A program made the position numbers and the translations under genes. The notes beneath the pieces are model-generated. The model saw nothing but the letters and a program-made list of their open reading frames with translations. It did not search any database and was not told the DNA's origin. Shown piece by piece: positions 50,141-59,128 of a stretch of 61,692 bases of DNA (within the stretch, counting starts at the first letter, position 1; the number at the start of each line of letters is the position of its first letter). Source of the stretch: Lachnospiraceae bacterium (GTDB taxonomy: Bacteria; Bacillota; Clostridia; Lachnospirales; Lachnospiraceae); NCBI GenBank assembly GCA_017938485.1, contig JAGBBM010000117.1, forward strand, positions 1 through 61,692, given 5' to 3'.

Positions 50141-50517
50141 ATAGAGTACGTGAATTAGAATTAGAACGTTCTAAGCTTGTTGATGAGCTTAAGAAATTTG
50201 TAAAAATGGGAAGAGTTGATTACGAAAATGACCTTGAGCTTTATGACTTATGTTCTAAAATAGACAATATAGGCAGTAGGTTATCTTAGCTTGGAGAAGC
50301 TGGTAGTAAAGGTGGATTTGAAGTTCTAAACGCACTTTATAATGACTATGATGACTACGAGGAAATGGCAAAAAATTATCCTTCGATATTTGGTGATAAT
50401 AACAGTCCTACAGGCATTGCAAATCCAGCCGATTACATGAGTATTGTACAAGAAGACACAGATAACGATGGTGACATAGACAAGGTGTCAATTGAGGAGA
50501 AAAATGAAGAAGACTAA
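50137..50517 (+). pseudogene. Late gene interrupted by in-frame TAG
   Basis: ATG 50137 overlaps the previous stop. The frame runs 50 codons to TAG at 50287-50289 and then 75 more codons in the same frame to TAA 50515-50517, which overlaps the next start by 14 bases. The second part has coding-like sequence ending DTDNDGDIDKVSIEE, very like a segment of the 52148 protein. It may be a nonsense mutation (CAG or TGG to TAG), programmed read-through or a sequencing variant. Confidence 0.6.
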
Positions 50518-51100
50518 ATACCGGTCTAAAGGTGAATTTAATGGTGACTGTGCACAACGTGACCAACTTTCTCAGAATATTATCTCTGCTATACGTGGCT
50601 CAGAAATATATGGTGATGTTCAGAATGCAGGTAAGTTTGCTGCAGGAAACCAGGAAATAGGTGAACTAGCAAACGAGCATATTGCTGAGGACGCCAAGTA
50701 TCAGTCTGAGTTTAATCAAGCCATTGCTGATGATGGTGAAGTTGTAGACGACCAAAACTATGCTGAAGCAGTAAATACCGCTGAAGAAGCAATTGGCACC
50801 TTAAAAGACCTTAAGTCAGCTGCTATAAACGCAAAGGTAGAACCTGCTATAAAAAGGGAGATAGTAGACTCTATTCCTGCAGCTCAGCAGCAAGAAAAAG
50901 TAATACGTAAAAAGATGGCTATTAGTGAGGTAAAAGAAGACAAGCCTCAGAAAGGTCAGAACCAGGAACCTGGTAAGAAACAGAATGTACTCGCAGATGC
51001 TTCTTTTTTGACAGGCTATATGTCTTCTGATGACTACAACACAAAGTTTAGTCCCAGTATAGTTGATTCTGTAAAAATGGCTGGAGACTTAAATGGATAA
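50504..51100 (+). CDS. Virion-region protein (198 aa)
   Basis: It starts MKKTKYRSKGEFNGDCAQRD at 50504 after GAGGAG. It is helical and acidic, with a Lys/Gln-rich low-complexity stretch (KEDKPQKGQNQEPGKKQN) before a C-terminal FLTGYMSSDDYNTKFSPS. No family. It may be a capsid-assembly helper. Confidence 0.65.
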   Translation: MKKTKYRSKGEFNGDCAQRDQLSQNIISAIRGSEIYGDVQNAGKFAAGNQEIGELANEHIAEDAKYQSEFNQAIADDGEVVDDQNYAEAVNTAEEAIGTLKDLKSAAINAKVEPAIKREIVDSIPAAQQQEKVIRKKMAISEVKEDKPQKGQNQEPGKKQNVLADASFLTGYMSSDDYNTKFSPSIVDSVKMAGDLNG

Positions 51101-51431
51101 AGATAGAAATGATAAAATAAACCAAAATGGTAAGTACTCTATATATAATTATTTATATCATTTTTTACTTGATAACTATGAACCTGAAAATTTAACTGAC
51201 CCTACAGCCAGGCAAAATGCAAAAGGTTTGCTTATGAAAGAAGGTGTTGCTTATGCCAGAAAAGGTGCAGGTGATAATTCCTATGATACTATAAATCAGG
51301 CAGCAGAAGACGCTATAAATAACTTTATTACTAATAAAGGAGAACATGGCGGTGATGGGGATAATCTCGGTAAAACGCATGAGAATAGTTTTAATACTAT
51401 AAAGAATACTATACAAGATTTACGTTGGTGA
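51093..51431 (+). CDS. Small virion-region protein (112 aa)
   Basis: It is an acidic, Asn-rich protein (MDKDRNDKINQNGKYSIYNY) with helices and a Gly/Asp patch near the end. It overlaps the previous gene by 8 bases. Its function is unknown. Confidence 0.65.
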   Translation: MDKDRNDKINQNGKYSIYNYLYHFLLDNYEPENLTDPTARQNAKGLLMKEGVAYARKGAGDNSYDTINQAAEDAINNFITNKGEHGGDGDNLGKTHENSFNTIKNTIQDLRW

Positions 51432-51447
51432 TGCTTAAAAATATACA

Positions 51448-51476
51448 TTTACAAAGTATATTTTTTATTATACTAT
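51448..51476 (+). promoter_or_regulatory. Rightward promoter, TTTACA type
   Basis: TTTACA (51448-51453), a 17-base spacer and TACTAT (51471-51476) lie before the scaffold-capsid cluster. The upstream sequence AATATACATTTACAAAG closely resembles the TATACATTCACA elements of the early region. Confidence 0.75.
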
Positions 51477-51497
51477 ATTAAATATAAGGAGTTTTTT

Positions 51498-52148
51498 ATG
51501 CCAGGTACAGAAGAACTTTTGTCAAGGCTCCAGCGTCTTGAAGATGGCTACTATGGTGATAAAGAAGCAGCTAGACAGCAGCAGTTTTTTGATACCTATG
51601 GTGCCAGGTTCTCTAATAACAGAGGCTTAGGTCTTGCTATTTTGAATGAGCTTGACGCACGTGGTATTGATACATCTGCAGCAGACGAGGCTGTTACACA
51701 GATTCTTGATCAATTGCGTACTGAATGCAATGAAATTATAGAATCTATAAAGGACGTTCAGCAGACTGCAATTGACAATGCTCAGAAGGTTGAAGCTATA
51801 CAGGACGTTGTTTCACAGGCAGCGGCAAATAATCCAGAAGCTTCAATTGATCCGAATGGTGGTGAAATGCCTACGGCAGAAGGTATGGAAGTTCCTCCGG
51901 ATGCAGTTGTTGACGAAAACATGCCGGTAAATGTGCCAGAAGAAATGCCACCAGAAGGTGGTGATGTACCTCCTGAAGAAATGCCCCCTGAAGGAGGTGA
52001 GGTACCACCTGAAGGCGGTGAGGTACCACCTGAAGGCGGTGAAATGCCTATGCCACCAGAGGGTGGAGAAATGCCACCGGAAGAAGGTGGTGAAATGTAT
52101 CAACCAAGCGCAGATATGTTATCTGCAGTATCAGGAGGACGCTACTAA
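51498..52148 (+). CDS. Scaffold-like protein with PPEGG repeats (216 aa)
   Basis: The N-terminal 130 residues are helical (MPGTEELLSRLQRLEDGYYG), followed by a tail of Pro/Glu/Gly repeats (VPPEGGEVPPEGGEMPM) and a C-terminal SADMLSAVSGGRY. Acidic repeat-bearing proteins just before the capsid gene often guide capsid assembly. AAGGAG precedes the ATG; the stop overlaps the next ATG (TAATG). Confidence 0.65.
   Translation: MPGTEELLSRLQRLEDGYYGDKEAARQQQFFDTYGARFSNNRGLGLAILNELDARGIDTSAADEAVTQILDQLRTECNEIIESIKDVQQTAIDNAQKVEAIQDVVSQAAANNPEASIDPNGGEMPTAEGMEVPPDAVVDENMPVNVPEEMPPEGGDVPPEEMPPEGGEVPPEGGEVPPEGGEMPMPPEGGEMPPEEGGEMYQPSADMLSAVSGGRY
51935..52095 (+). repeat. Imperfect repeats encoding PPEGGE units
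   Basis: Repeats with units near 21 bases encode VPPEGGE or MPPEGGE; two neighbouring copies around 52000-52040 are nearly identical. Confidence 0.8.
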
Positions 52149-52678
52149 TGACTAGTGACGAATTGATTCAAGGTCTTGCAGACACTTACGGTGATAGTGT
52201 AGACAATGATCTTATAAGACAATACCTTGCACAAAATGGTATTGATGCAAGTGCATTGACAGATGAAGACCTTGACGATATTACAAATGAAGTGCTTGAG
52301 CTTATGCTGGCAGATCAGGCAGCAGATTCAGAAGCTGCTGAAAACCCACTTTCACTTGAGAACGTAGATGCTATGGCTGATGCAGCTGCAGCAGAGAATC
52401 CGCTTTCACTTGATAAAGTAGATGCTATGGCAGATGAAGCAGCTGTTACAGGTAAAGCTCAAAAGATGGCAAATGAAGATAACACACCAGTAAAGGTCAA
52501 GTCTACTGATTCTGATGGTGATGGCGACACAGATAAAATATCTGTTAAGAAGACAAAGCCTAAAAATGACAAGAAGTCTGAGGAATCTGAGGACGACAAT
52601 GCTCAAGAGTCTGAAGACGACCCACATGAAACAAAGCTTAACAGTAATCTTATTGATGCTGTTGACAGAAAGTATTAA
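52148..52678 (+). CDS. Acidic scaffold-like protein (176 aa)
   Basis: It is very acidic, with an N-terminal helical domain (SDELIQGLADTYGDSVDNDL) and two near-copies of AENPLSLDKVDAMAD. A calcium-loop-like DSDGDGDTDKIS and a Lys/Glu-rich linker follow, then a short conserved-looking end (KLNSNLIDAVDRKY). Such a gene directly before the major capsid protein is commonly the scaffold; inference from position and composition. Confidence 0.65.
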   Translation: MTSDELIQGLADTYGDSVDNDLIRQYLAQNGIDASALTDEDLDDITNEVLELMLADQAADSEAAENPLSLENVDAMADAAAAENPLSLDKVDAMADEAAVTGKAQKMANEDNTPVKVKSTDSDGDGDTDKISVKKTKPKNDKKSEESEDDNAQESEDDPHETKLNSNLIDAVDRKY

Positions 52679-52734
52679 GGTACCTACTGTAAGCAGCCTT
52701 ATATAAATTGATTTAGGTATAATGGAGGTAATTT

Positions 52735-54456
52735 ATGCCAATAAGTCAGGACTACATCGAAAGCCTGTCAAAGCAGGTATTTATTGTAGAATATCTTTTG
52801 AATGGTATGTTCCCATGCCAGTCAGACGTTGTACGCCTTATCCGTTCAAAGAAACGTGAATGGAAGTTTAACGATAAGTTTGAATATCGTATGCTTCTTG
52901 CTGGAACAAATACCGGTGGTACTTTGAACTCCCAGGTCTTCCATGAGAACGTAGGCTTGATCAAGCCAAATGCTCTTGAATATGGAACATTCCGTGCAAC
53001 ATACGGTACTGTAACAGATGGTTTTGACATCGATATGATGGCTAACCTTGAAACAAAAGAAAAGCGTGCAGCTTTCGAAACACATTACGGTACAATGATG
53101 CATGCAACACGTATGAATGTTGCAGCACTCTTTAAGAACTTTGCTATTCACGGTCAGTTTGGTGTTATTCACCAGCTCTCTGCTCCATTCCTTGATGGAA
53201 CAACATACCGTGGTGGTACTTCACCTGTTCACAACGATAATGTTGTGCATGCTGCAACAGGAATAACATACTGTCCAAACACATTCTCAGCTGCTGATAT
53301 TGCTGGAACAGGTGCAACTCGTACACCATTCCGTATCAAGGCTCCAATCAACGTTTACAACAGCAACTTCAAACAGGGCCGCTATATCATCAAGACTAAG
53401 GAAGTTAAGCCTTGGGGTGCAGCAGATGTTTCTGAAATGTACTTGATTCTTGAGAACCAGCCTGGTTACCTTACATTGCTTTCCGTTGGTACAACAGTAA
53501 GTGATTGGGAAGAAGGTCAGTTCCTTGAAGTAACTGGAAACCGCGAAGTTGCAGCAAACTCTGCTATCTTTGACACATCATGGTCACTTAGTGCAATTAC
53601 AGTTGCTGATGGCCCTTATGCTGGAAAGTATGACATGTTCAACTATTCTGGCGATGCTAAGTATACAAATGGTAATGACGCCATGGTTGGTGCTCCTGAA
53701 GGTCTTGCAGACTTGTTCCCATGGTACACAGATCCTAATGCACCTGAAACACGTCTTGGTCTTGATCTTTCATTCCGTGATCAGCCAAACCGCTTGCGCT
53801 ACTCAACAGAGCAGGCTGGCGGATTTATTGTTCAGCAGCAGAATGAACACATCATTGATGCTATCATGCGTGGTGCATTCATGACAAAGTCTTCAGTACC
53901 TTATGCAGATATTGGTATCTGGATGAACCCAGTTACACGTATCGAAATGGGCTATGAAGAAGGCGAAAACGTAAAGGTTATTCGTGATAACTTCGTCGAA
54001 GGTCCAATCGTTTACCAGCGTGGTATTAAGACAACTGAATACCAGATTGGTAACCAGGTTGTTAAGGAAGTTGTTGAAGACCTCAACATGCCAACTGATG
54101 TAATTGTTATCGGTCCTAAGAATGACATTGCCTACAACTGCTGGGACAATGCAACATTTGAAATTGACCAGTACATCCAGGAAACATGGGGCAAGTCAAA
54201 GCCACCTGCAATCAAGGATCTCTCAATCCCGAAGGATGTAATCACAAAGCTTGACCTTAGCCAGCGTATTACATATGGTTCACCAACACTCCGTGATGGT
54301 GGAATGGCTTCCTTCTCTACTGGAAACCGCATTCGTCACCCACAGAATAAGGTACCAGTTGCAATGCACGAAATGGGTGCACTCTTCACAGAGTATCCAT
54401 ACTGCTACACAATTGTCAAGCTTCGTCGCCCGATCTTCGACATCACAACTGTTTAA
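52735..54456 (+). CDS. Major capsid protein
   Basis: The 573-residue protein follows scaffold-like genes and has GGAGG before its ATG. Its composition differs from neighbours, with more C-ending codons (CGC, AAC, ATC), as expected of a very highly expressed gene. The sequence contains an N-terminal helix (LSKQVFIVEYLLNGMFPCQS) and later beta-rich, Gly-containing regions, consistent with an HK97-type capsid protein. Assignment rests on position, size and expression-type codon use rather than a specific motif. Confidence 0.75.
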   Translation: MPISQDYIESLSKQVFIVEYLLNGMFPCQSDVVRLIRSKKREWKFNDKFEYRMLLAGTNTGGTLNSQVFHENVGLIKPNALEYGTFRATYGTVTDGFDIDMMANLETKEKRAAFETHYGTMMHATRMNVAALFKNFAIHGQFGVIHQLSAPFLDGTTYRGGTSPVHNDNVVHAATGITYCPNTFSAADIAGTGATRTPFRIKAPINVYNSNFKQGRYIIKTKEVKPWGAADVSEMYLILENQPGYLTLLSVGTTVSDWEEGQFLEVTGNREVAANSAIFDTSWSLSAITVADGPYAGKYDMFNYSGDAKYTNGNDAMVGAPEGLADLFPWYTDPNAPETRLGLDLSFRDQPNRLRYSTEQAGGFIVQQQNEHIIDAIMRGAFMTKSSVPYADIGIWMNPVTRIEMGYEEGENVKVIRDNFVEGPIVYQRGIKTTEYQIGNQVVKEVVEDLNMPTDVIVIGPKNDIAYNCWDNATFEIDQYIQETWGKSKPPAIKDLSIPKDVITKLDLSQRITYGSPTLRDGGMASFSTGNRIRHPQNKVPVAMHEMGALFTEYPYCYTIVKLRRPIFDITTV

Positions 54457-54472
54457 GGTAGGTTAGTAGTTT

Positions 54473-55942
54473 ATGTCAGCCAAAGGTACAGCCGGTAGTT
54501 ATCCTGCTGCAATGCAGAGACACTGGGCAGCTAGTGCAGTAGATCCTCATGAAATGGAAGGTAACTGGGGCCTGTACCAAGGTTGGCATAATCAACACCT
54601 CCAAGAAGACATGGATGAAGTCAATAGGGAAACAAAGACGTGGATTGATCAGTTTGGTAACGAACAAAAAGTAACATACTTAAAGTCTAATAAGCATTTC
54701 CAAGGCTACTCTGCGAGTGACGACGCTACACTCGCAGAGTTCGCTGAAGAGACTTTTAATCCTGAAAATAAGAGGCCAGTATTTACGTTTGAAGGATGCG
54801 GGCACATTAAGCAGTTAAAATATGCCCCTATGGAAAGTATACTGGCTGTTACATTTGAGTCAGGTACTGAGTGTACTTATTTCAAAGTGCCACAGCAAGT
54901 GGCACTTACATTAATACATCTTGCTAAAAGTAAGGCAACAAATGGTGTACATAAAAGAGGTGCAAAAGCAGGTAAGCCAAGACATCAACTAGGAATATAC
55001 TTTTGGAAAATGATACGCGTAAAACACCAAAGAGAAAGGTCTAATTATGTATGGTCTTATGGCAATGTAGCTAGTCCACATAATAAGTACAAGACAGATT
55101 CTAATAGACACGTGATCACTACTACTGCTGAAAATGTAATGGGCGTTTTTGGTACTAAAGACAGATATGATGCTGCTGTAAAACTTTTTGGTGGTGATAA
55201 AGATGCCCTTCTAAATAGAAAGGTTACTGTCGTACTTAATGACGATGAATATACTAAATTGCAAAAGAATCTTCTTGCTAAGCCTGGTGAATCTGTAGAA
55301 GATACTTATGTTAAAAAAGCAATTAAAGGAATTAAGAGCCAGATTGCTGCTGCTAGAGGTGATGGTATAGAAGAAATAAGGGCTCATCAAATGAAAGACA
55401 TGTTAAACAGTGGTAAGGCAGTTACTTCAAATGATATGTCTTCATCAGCGTTGGTAAGGTCAAAAGAAACGGATAAAGCACTGTTCAAGAATGATAGTAT
55501 AATTAATGCTATTGATATGAGAACAGGCGATATAAAGCTAAGCTTAACAAATAAAACTGGTTATGGCATTATTCAAAATCCGGAAGATCCTGAAGGCCCA
55601 GGTATTCTAAGAAGAACAGCTGGAGCAGCTAGATATGCCAGCCCAAGTAAGATAGCACGTATTGAAGCCAGAAGCTTCGATAAAGATGAACAGTATAAAC
55701 AGGTACGTGCAGTAAATAAAAAAATAAACAGGGAGTTACCTGCTAAACAAGCAAGTAGGTTTACTACTGCACCTATGACCAAAGCAGACCTTGTGAAGAT
55801 TGCTAATGCAGAAAAAGGTACAATGTATGGCAATCCTAGATATAGAGCAGCCGTTGCTTCTGGTAACTATAGAGAAGCATTTAATATTTTGAAACAAGAA
55901 AAGTTCATGGAAGCCTGGACTTTTGACGATAAGGAGGATTAA
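54473..55942 (+). CDS. KTSC-domain protein (489 aa)
   Basis: Residues about 108-150 (HIKQLKYAPMESILAVTFES, then CTYFKVPQQVALTLIHLAKS) match the KTSC domain. This is a small beta fold named for its link to lysyl-tRNA synthetase and found in many phage structural or adjacent proteins. The rest is basic and helical. It lies right after the capsid gene and could be a capsid-decorating or inner protein. The role of KTSC is not established. Confidence 0.7.
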   Translation: MSAKGTAGSYPAAMQRHWAASAVDPHEMEGNWGLYQGWHNQHLQEDMDEVNRETKTWIDQFGNEQKVTYLKSNKHFQGYSASDDATLAEFAEETFNPENKRPVFTFEGCGHIKQLKYAPMESILAVTFESGTECTYFKVPQQVALTLIHLAKSKATNGVHKRGAKAGKPRHQLGIYFWKMIRVKHQRERSNYVWSYGNVASPHNKYKTDSNRHVITTTAENVMGVFGTKDRYDAAVKLFGGDKDALLNRKVTVVLNDDEYTKLQKNLLAKPGESVEDTYVKKAIKGIKSQIAAARGDGIEEIRAHQMKDMLNSGKAVTSNDMSSSALVRSKETDKALFKNDSIINAIDMRTGDIKLSLTNKTGYGIIQNPEDPEGPGILRRTAGAARYASPSKIARIEARSFDKDEQYKQVRAVNKKINRELPAKQASRFTTAPMTKADLVKIANAEKGTMYGNPRYRAAVASGNYREAFNILKQEKFMEAWTFDDKED

Positions 55943-55944
55943 AT

Positions 55945-56163
55945 ATGAACGGAGTATGTAGGCTTAACAATAAGAGCATGAGGAACACAAGACGTAGTGA
56001 GGTCTATCAGACAGTTATTATTGACCTCATGATGCTTGGTGCCATTTCAAAGGAAAAGGCACAGATGCTTATTGGTGGTGGAATCCCTGCTAATCTTTGT
56101 TTGCCTGATGGTACAAATAAAGCTGTAACAGAAGAGCCTAAGGAACCGGAAGACAATGACTAA
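55945..56163 (+). CDS. Small protein (72 aa), XkdX-like position
   Basis: It contains RRSEVYQTVIIDLMMLGAIS and IGGGIPANLCLPDGT. Short proteins with this 'Y..liikG.i....' type of helix often sit in tail operons, but no firm family can be named. AAGGAGG precedes the ATG region. Confidence 0.65.
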   Translation: MNGVCRLNNKSMRNTRRSEVYQTVIIDLMMLGAISKEKAQMLIGGGIPANLCLPDGTNKAVTEEPKEPEDND

Positions 56164-56371
56164 AGAAGAACAGAATCAAATTATCAAGGATGCTTGGGTA
56201 CGTAACCTTCAAAAAGAAAATGACATACCTACAGACATCGGCCAGATATACGAAAACTGGGTCCTTGGTAAGATACAAGAAGCTCAGCAACAACTGCTAC
56301 AGCCTCAGCAACAGCAAGAAGCTCAGCAGGGTCAACCTCAAGGACAAGGTGAACAACAGGAGGCCAGCTAA
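56156..56371 (+). CDS. Small Gln-rich protein (71 aa)
   Basis: A helical N-terminus (TKEEQNQIIKDAWVRNLQKE) is followed by a Gln/Pro/Gly-rich tail. It overlaps both neighbours (8 bases upstream, TAATG downstream). Structural role presumed. Confidence 0.65.
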   Translation: MTKEEQNQIIKDAWVRNLQKENDIPTDIGQIYENWVLGKIQEAQQQLLQPQQQQEAQQGQPQGQGEQQEAS

Positions 56372-56595
56372 TGGATATGTTTCAAGCTATGAACGCTATG
56401 CAGAATCCGCAGGGTACCATGATGCAGTATGCTATGCAGGGTATGATTGCACAGCACCCGGATGTATGGAAACAGGCGCAGGAGCAGTTTAATGGCAAGG
56501 ACCATAACGCTCAAATAAATCAGCTTCGTGAACTGTACAAGTCCAAAGGAATGGACCTTGATATGGTTGCCAAGCAGTGGGGGATTCAAATATGA
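56371..56595 (+). CDS. Small Met/Gln-rich protein (74 aa)
   Basis: The sequence starts MDMFQAMNAMQNPQGTMMQY and continues with a helical acidic C-terminus (INQLRELYKSKGMDLDMVAK). Met-rich N-termini such as this occur in small virion proteins. ATG overlaps the previous stop, and the stop overlaps the next start. Confidence 0.65.
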   Translation: MDMFQAMNAMQNPQGTMMQYAMQGMIAQHPDVWKQAQEQFNGKDHNAQINQLRELYKSKGMDLDMVAKQWGIQI

Positions 56596-57131
56596 CAATG
56601 ATAAAAAAGGATGGTCACTGGGTAACAGTTGCCGGTGGCCAGAGAATGTGGGTAGGAACCAAGGCACAACTCGACGCAGCCCTTGCAGCAGGTGAACTGG
56701 AAGACGGAACGGCAGTCATGGTCACTGATGACTACCATGATACAAACGATAATGTCATAACTGGCGCTATAACTGCTGCAAATGGTTTTATTCCTAATGA
56801 ACCACAAACAAGCCTTACACGTTGTGGTAATTTTGTTACGCTTACAGTATCAGGAAATACTGACTATATGAACAATGCAAATGGCTTTTCCCATGAAGCA
56901 AATAATGAGAACTTATTTGCTATCGTTCCAGAGGGATTTAGGCCTGCTGGAGTTATATGTGCAGCAGGTAACTGTCATTGTAGCTCTGATGGTGATGGCG
57001 CTTTAACTGCATTATGTCAAGTAAATCCAGATGGTACAGTTGTTGGCTGTGGACCAACAAACCCAACGGGACAGATTGGTTGGGTATGGTTTACTGTAAC
57101 ATACTTTACAACAGATGTATGGCCAGAGTAA
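56592..57131 (+). CDS. Tail-fibre-tip-like protein (179 aa)
   Basis: It starts MTMIKKDGHWVTVAGGQRMW at 56592 (ATGA overlap). The C-terminal domain (TRCGNFVTLTVSGNTDY, FAIVPEGFRPAGVICAAGNC) has the beta-rich pattern of fibre heads, with 'lP.gf.P' as in many phage fibre and tail proteins. It is likely a receptor-binding or fibre-end component. Confidence 0.65.
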   Translation: MTMIKKDGHWVTVAGGQRMWVGTKAQLDAALAAGELEDGTAVMVTDDYHDTNDNVITGAITAANGFIPNEPQTSLTRCGNFVTLTVSGNTDYMNNANGFSHEANNENLFAIVPEGFRPAGVICAAGNCHCSSDGDGALTALCQVNPDGTVVGCGPTNPTGQIGWVWFTVTYFTTDVWPE

Positions 57132-57143
57132 GGAGGCATAACT

Positions 57144-57683
57144 ATGAGCATGGGAATAATTGAATCAGGCAAATACAAAAAAGTTGCCGGAAACGCTGAC
57201 TTGAATAATAAAGGTGCCGGAAACGCTGACTTGAATAATAAAGGTGCAGCTGTACAAGTTCATCCTGCAATAAACACAGGGGCAGGTGTTGTAAATAACA
57301 AGATTAACAGTATTCCAGCAATCAGTAATAATGACTCAGTTCTTATTGCGTCATTTGAAAAGCCCACTGCTTTCAAAGGTAAGGCTTGCCTATTTACACA
57401 TGGCGGTATGCGCATTGATAATGCTAGTGTTGCAGCTAACCATTCACTACAAGCTGTTAAATCAGCGTCTACAATGCCTGTTTGGACATCTGGAGCTTTG
57501 GAATCTTTTGTTGGTATACTACCAGCACCTTTACCAGCACCGTCGTCTCTTGCAAACAGTATTACTATTAGTGTACCAGCAGATTGTGATTATGTTAACA
57601 TGGCACGTTTTGGCCTTGTAAACAACACTGGTGAAGCAATAACTCTTTTTGAAACTGGTATGATTAACTGGATTCTTTTGTAA
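57144..57683 (+). CDS. Tail-associated protein with tandem repeat (179 aa)
   Basis: It has two exact ten-residue repeats near the N-terminus (AGNADLNNKG twice) and a beta-rich C-terminal half ending FETGMINWILL. It is likely a fibre or baseplate accessory. AAGGAGG precedes the ATG. Confidence 0.65.
   Translation: MSMGIIESGKYKKVAGNADLNNKGAGNADLNNKGAAVQVHPAINTGAGVVNNKINSIPAISNNDSVLIASFEKPTAFKGKACLFTHGGMRIDNASVAANHSLQAVKSASTMPVWTSGALESFVGILPAPLPAPSSLANSITISVPADCDYVNMARFGLVNNTGEAITLFETGMINWILL
57185..57244 (+). repeat. Two exact 30-bp tandem repeats
   Basis: Units 57185-57214 and 57215-57244 are identical and in frame, adding ten residues per copy. Confidence 0.95.
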
Positions 57684-57729
57684 AAACTATCTCGTATGAG
57701 ATAAATACATAATACTTGGAGGTATTACT

Positions 57730-58308
57730 ATGGACATTTCTAGTGGAACACCACTTTATGTGGGTAACGGAAATGGAGCTATGGGTGGAGATTGGGGAAT
57801 CATGTTCCTTGCTTTCCTTGCTATGATGGGTGGCGGTTTCGGTGGCTGGGGCAACCGTGGACCGATGATGCCACCTATGACTGGCGACCAGGCTCCTGCT
57901 TCATCCGCGCAGTTGCAGAACGCAATGAACTTCAATGACTTGCAGGACCAGAACCGTGATATAAACAACAATGTCAACAATGTGTACCATGATACTATTG
58001 CCTATGTAGGTGACAAGTACATGGAACTTCAAAGAAATGTTGAAGCTGTACGTACTCAAGCTATTCAGTGCTCATTTGAGACACAGAAGCAGATTAGTGA
58101 CCAGACACTCAAGTTCTCTGAAATGATGAATGCTCAGAACATGATGATTGTTGCTGAGAACCAGAAGACACGTGACCTGTTTGTACAGGACCGCTTTGAA
58201 CGTATGCAGGCTGAGATCAACGAGCTCAAGAGACAGCGTGATCTTGCAGGTCTTCGTGATTCACTTCGCCCACTTCCGCCGCCATTTCCCATGGCAGCTG
58301 GATTTTAG
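57730..58308 (+). CDS. Gly/Met-rich virion protein with coiled coil (192 aa)
   Basis: The N-terminal 60 residues are Gly-, Trp- and Met-rich (GGFGGWGNRGPMMPPMTGD) with one short hydrophobic stretch (IMFLAFLAMMGG). The rest is a long coiled coil (DRFERMQAEINELKRQRDLA) and a Pro-rich end. Proteins of this build recur in phage tail operons without known function. GGAGG precedes the ATG; the stop is TAG. Confidence 0.7.
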   Translation: MDISSGTPLYVGNGNGAMGGDWGIMFLAFLAMMGGGFGGWGNRGPMMPPMTGDQAPASSAQLQNAMNFNDLQDQNRDINNNVNNVYHDTIAYVGDKYMELQRNVEAVRTQAIQCSFETQKQISDQTLKFSEMMNAQNMMIVAENQKTRDLFVQDRFERMQAEINELKRQRDLAGLRDSLRPLPPPFPMAAGF

Positions 58309-58333
58309 TATATAAGCCATTAGGAGGTTAATT

Positions 58334-59053
58334 ATGGCAGTTAAGAAGTATCTTGATGATCAGGGTCTTGAAACCCTCGTTAAGCTTATCAAGAAGAATA
58401 CCGCAAAGGTATACAAGATTCGTGGTTCAGCAGTCTATGCAGACGCTGACTATTTGGCTAACCCAGACAAGCACTCAGAAATTACTTCTGAAGGTTTGTG
58501 GCAGCTCATTGACGGTACTTGGACCAAGATCACTGAGTTCGAGGAAGGCTGGGTTTACAACATTGAGAACACCTTCAAGACAAGTGCAGACTTTATCGAA
58601 GGTGCAGGCAGCACTGTAGAAGCAGGCTCTAACATTGTTGTAGCAGAAGCTTCTGGAGACCCTGTTGAATACAAGTGGGACCAGCTTGGCAACGTCCTTG
58701 ACATGGACGAATACCAGACAAAGAAGCTTGTATCTCCGCTCACAGTATTCTCTGCTACTGACGGCACAGCTGTAGAATATGCTTCATCTTCTGCTCTTCC
58801 TTCTTCACAGACTGCAGCAACAGGCACAGTCAACACTTATGATATTGCTATCATGACTGGTGATGCTGAGCTTGGTGATGTATACCGCGCTATTGTCACA
58901 GAGAATGCTTCTGATGCAACTCTTGAAGACATTGCTTGGGTTAAGCTTGGTGATCAGCTCACCGTTGAAGGTGCCCTTGAACTTCTCAGCAAGATGTGCC
59001 CTAACACTCCAATCACTGATGAAGAGATTGAAGACATTTGGAACAGGATCTAA
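58334..59053 (+). CDS. Tail fibre-like protein (239 aa), paralogue of 60033 gene
   Basis: It starts MAVKKYLDDQGLETLVKLIK, very like the other fibre's MKIQYVDKQGVETILKLLKN. The shared segment TSADFIEGAGSTVEAGSNIV versus TTADFVEGAGETIDPYIEVV confirms duplication. The end (PITDEEIEDIWNRI) is acidic. The conserved N-terminus probably docks on the virion, while the C-termini differ. Confidence 0.75.
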   Translation: MAVKKYLDDQGLETLVKLIKKNTAKVYKIRGSAVYADADYLANPDKHSEITSEGLWQLIDGTWTKITEFEEGWVYNIENTFKTSADFIEGAGSTVEAGSNIVVAEASGDPVEYKWDQLGNVLDMDEYQTKKLVSPLTVFSATDGTAVEYASSSALPSSQTAATGTVNTYDIAIMTGDAELGDVYRAIVTENASDATLEDIAWVKLGDQLTVEGALELLSKMCPNTPITDEEIEDIWNRI

Positions 59054-59074
59054 CGACCATATTGTTCTTCTTTT

Positions 59075-59101
59075 CCCTGACTACGTTGCATAGTAGTCAG
59101 G
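59075..59101 (+). promoter_or_regulatory. Hairpin in intergenic gap
   Basis: CCTGACTAC/GTAGTCAGG with an 8-base loop lies between two fibre genes. No T-run follows, so it is probably an mRNA processing or stability element rather than a terminator. Confidence 0.5.
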
Positions 59102-59128
59102 TGCTTCGTATCGACCGGAGGTTTTATT

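Noticed and set aside
52680..52735. Strong promoter directly before the capsid gene
   Set aside because: A TATAAT is present near the ribosome site, but no TTTACA at 17 bases nor TTTAGCTAAA at 25 bases; the upstream promoter at 51448 suffices.
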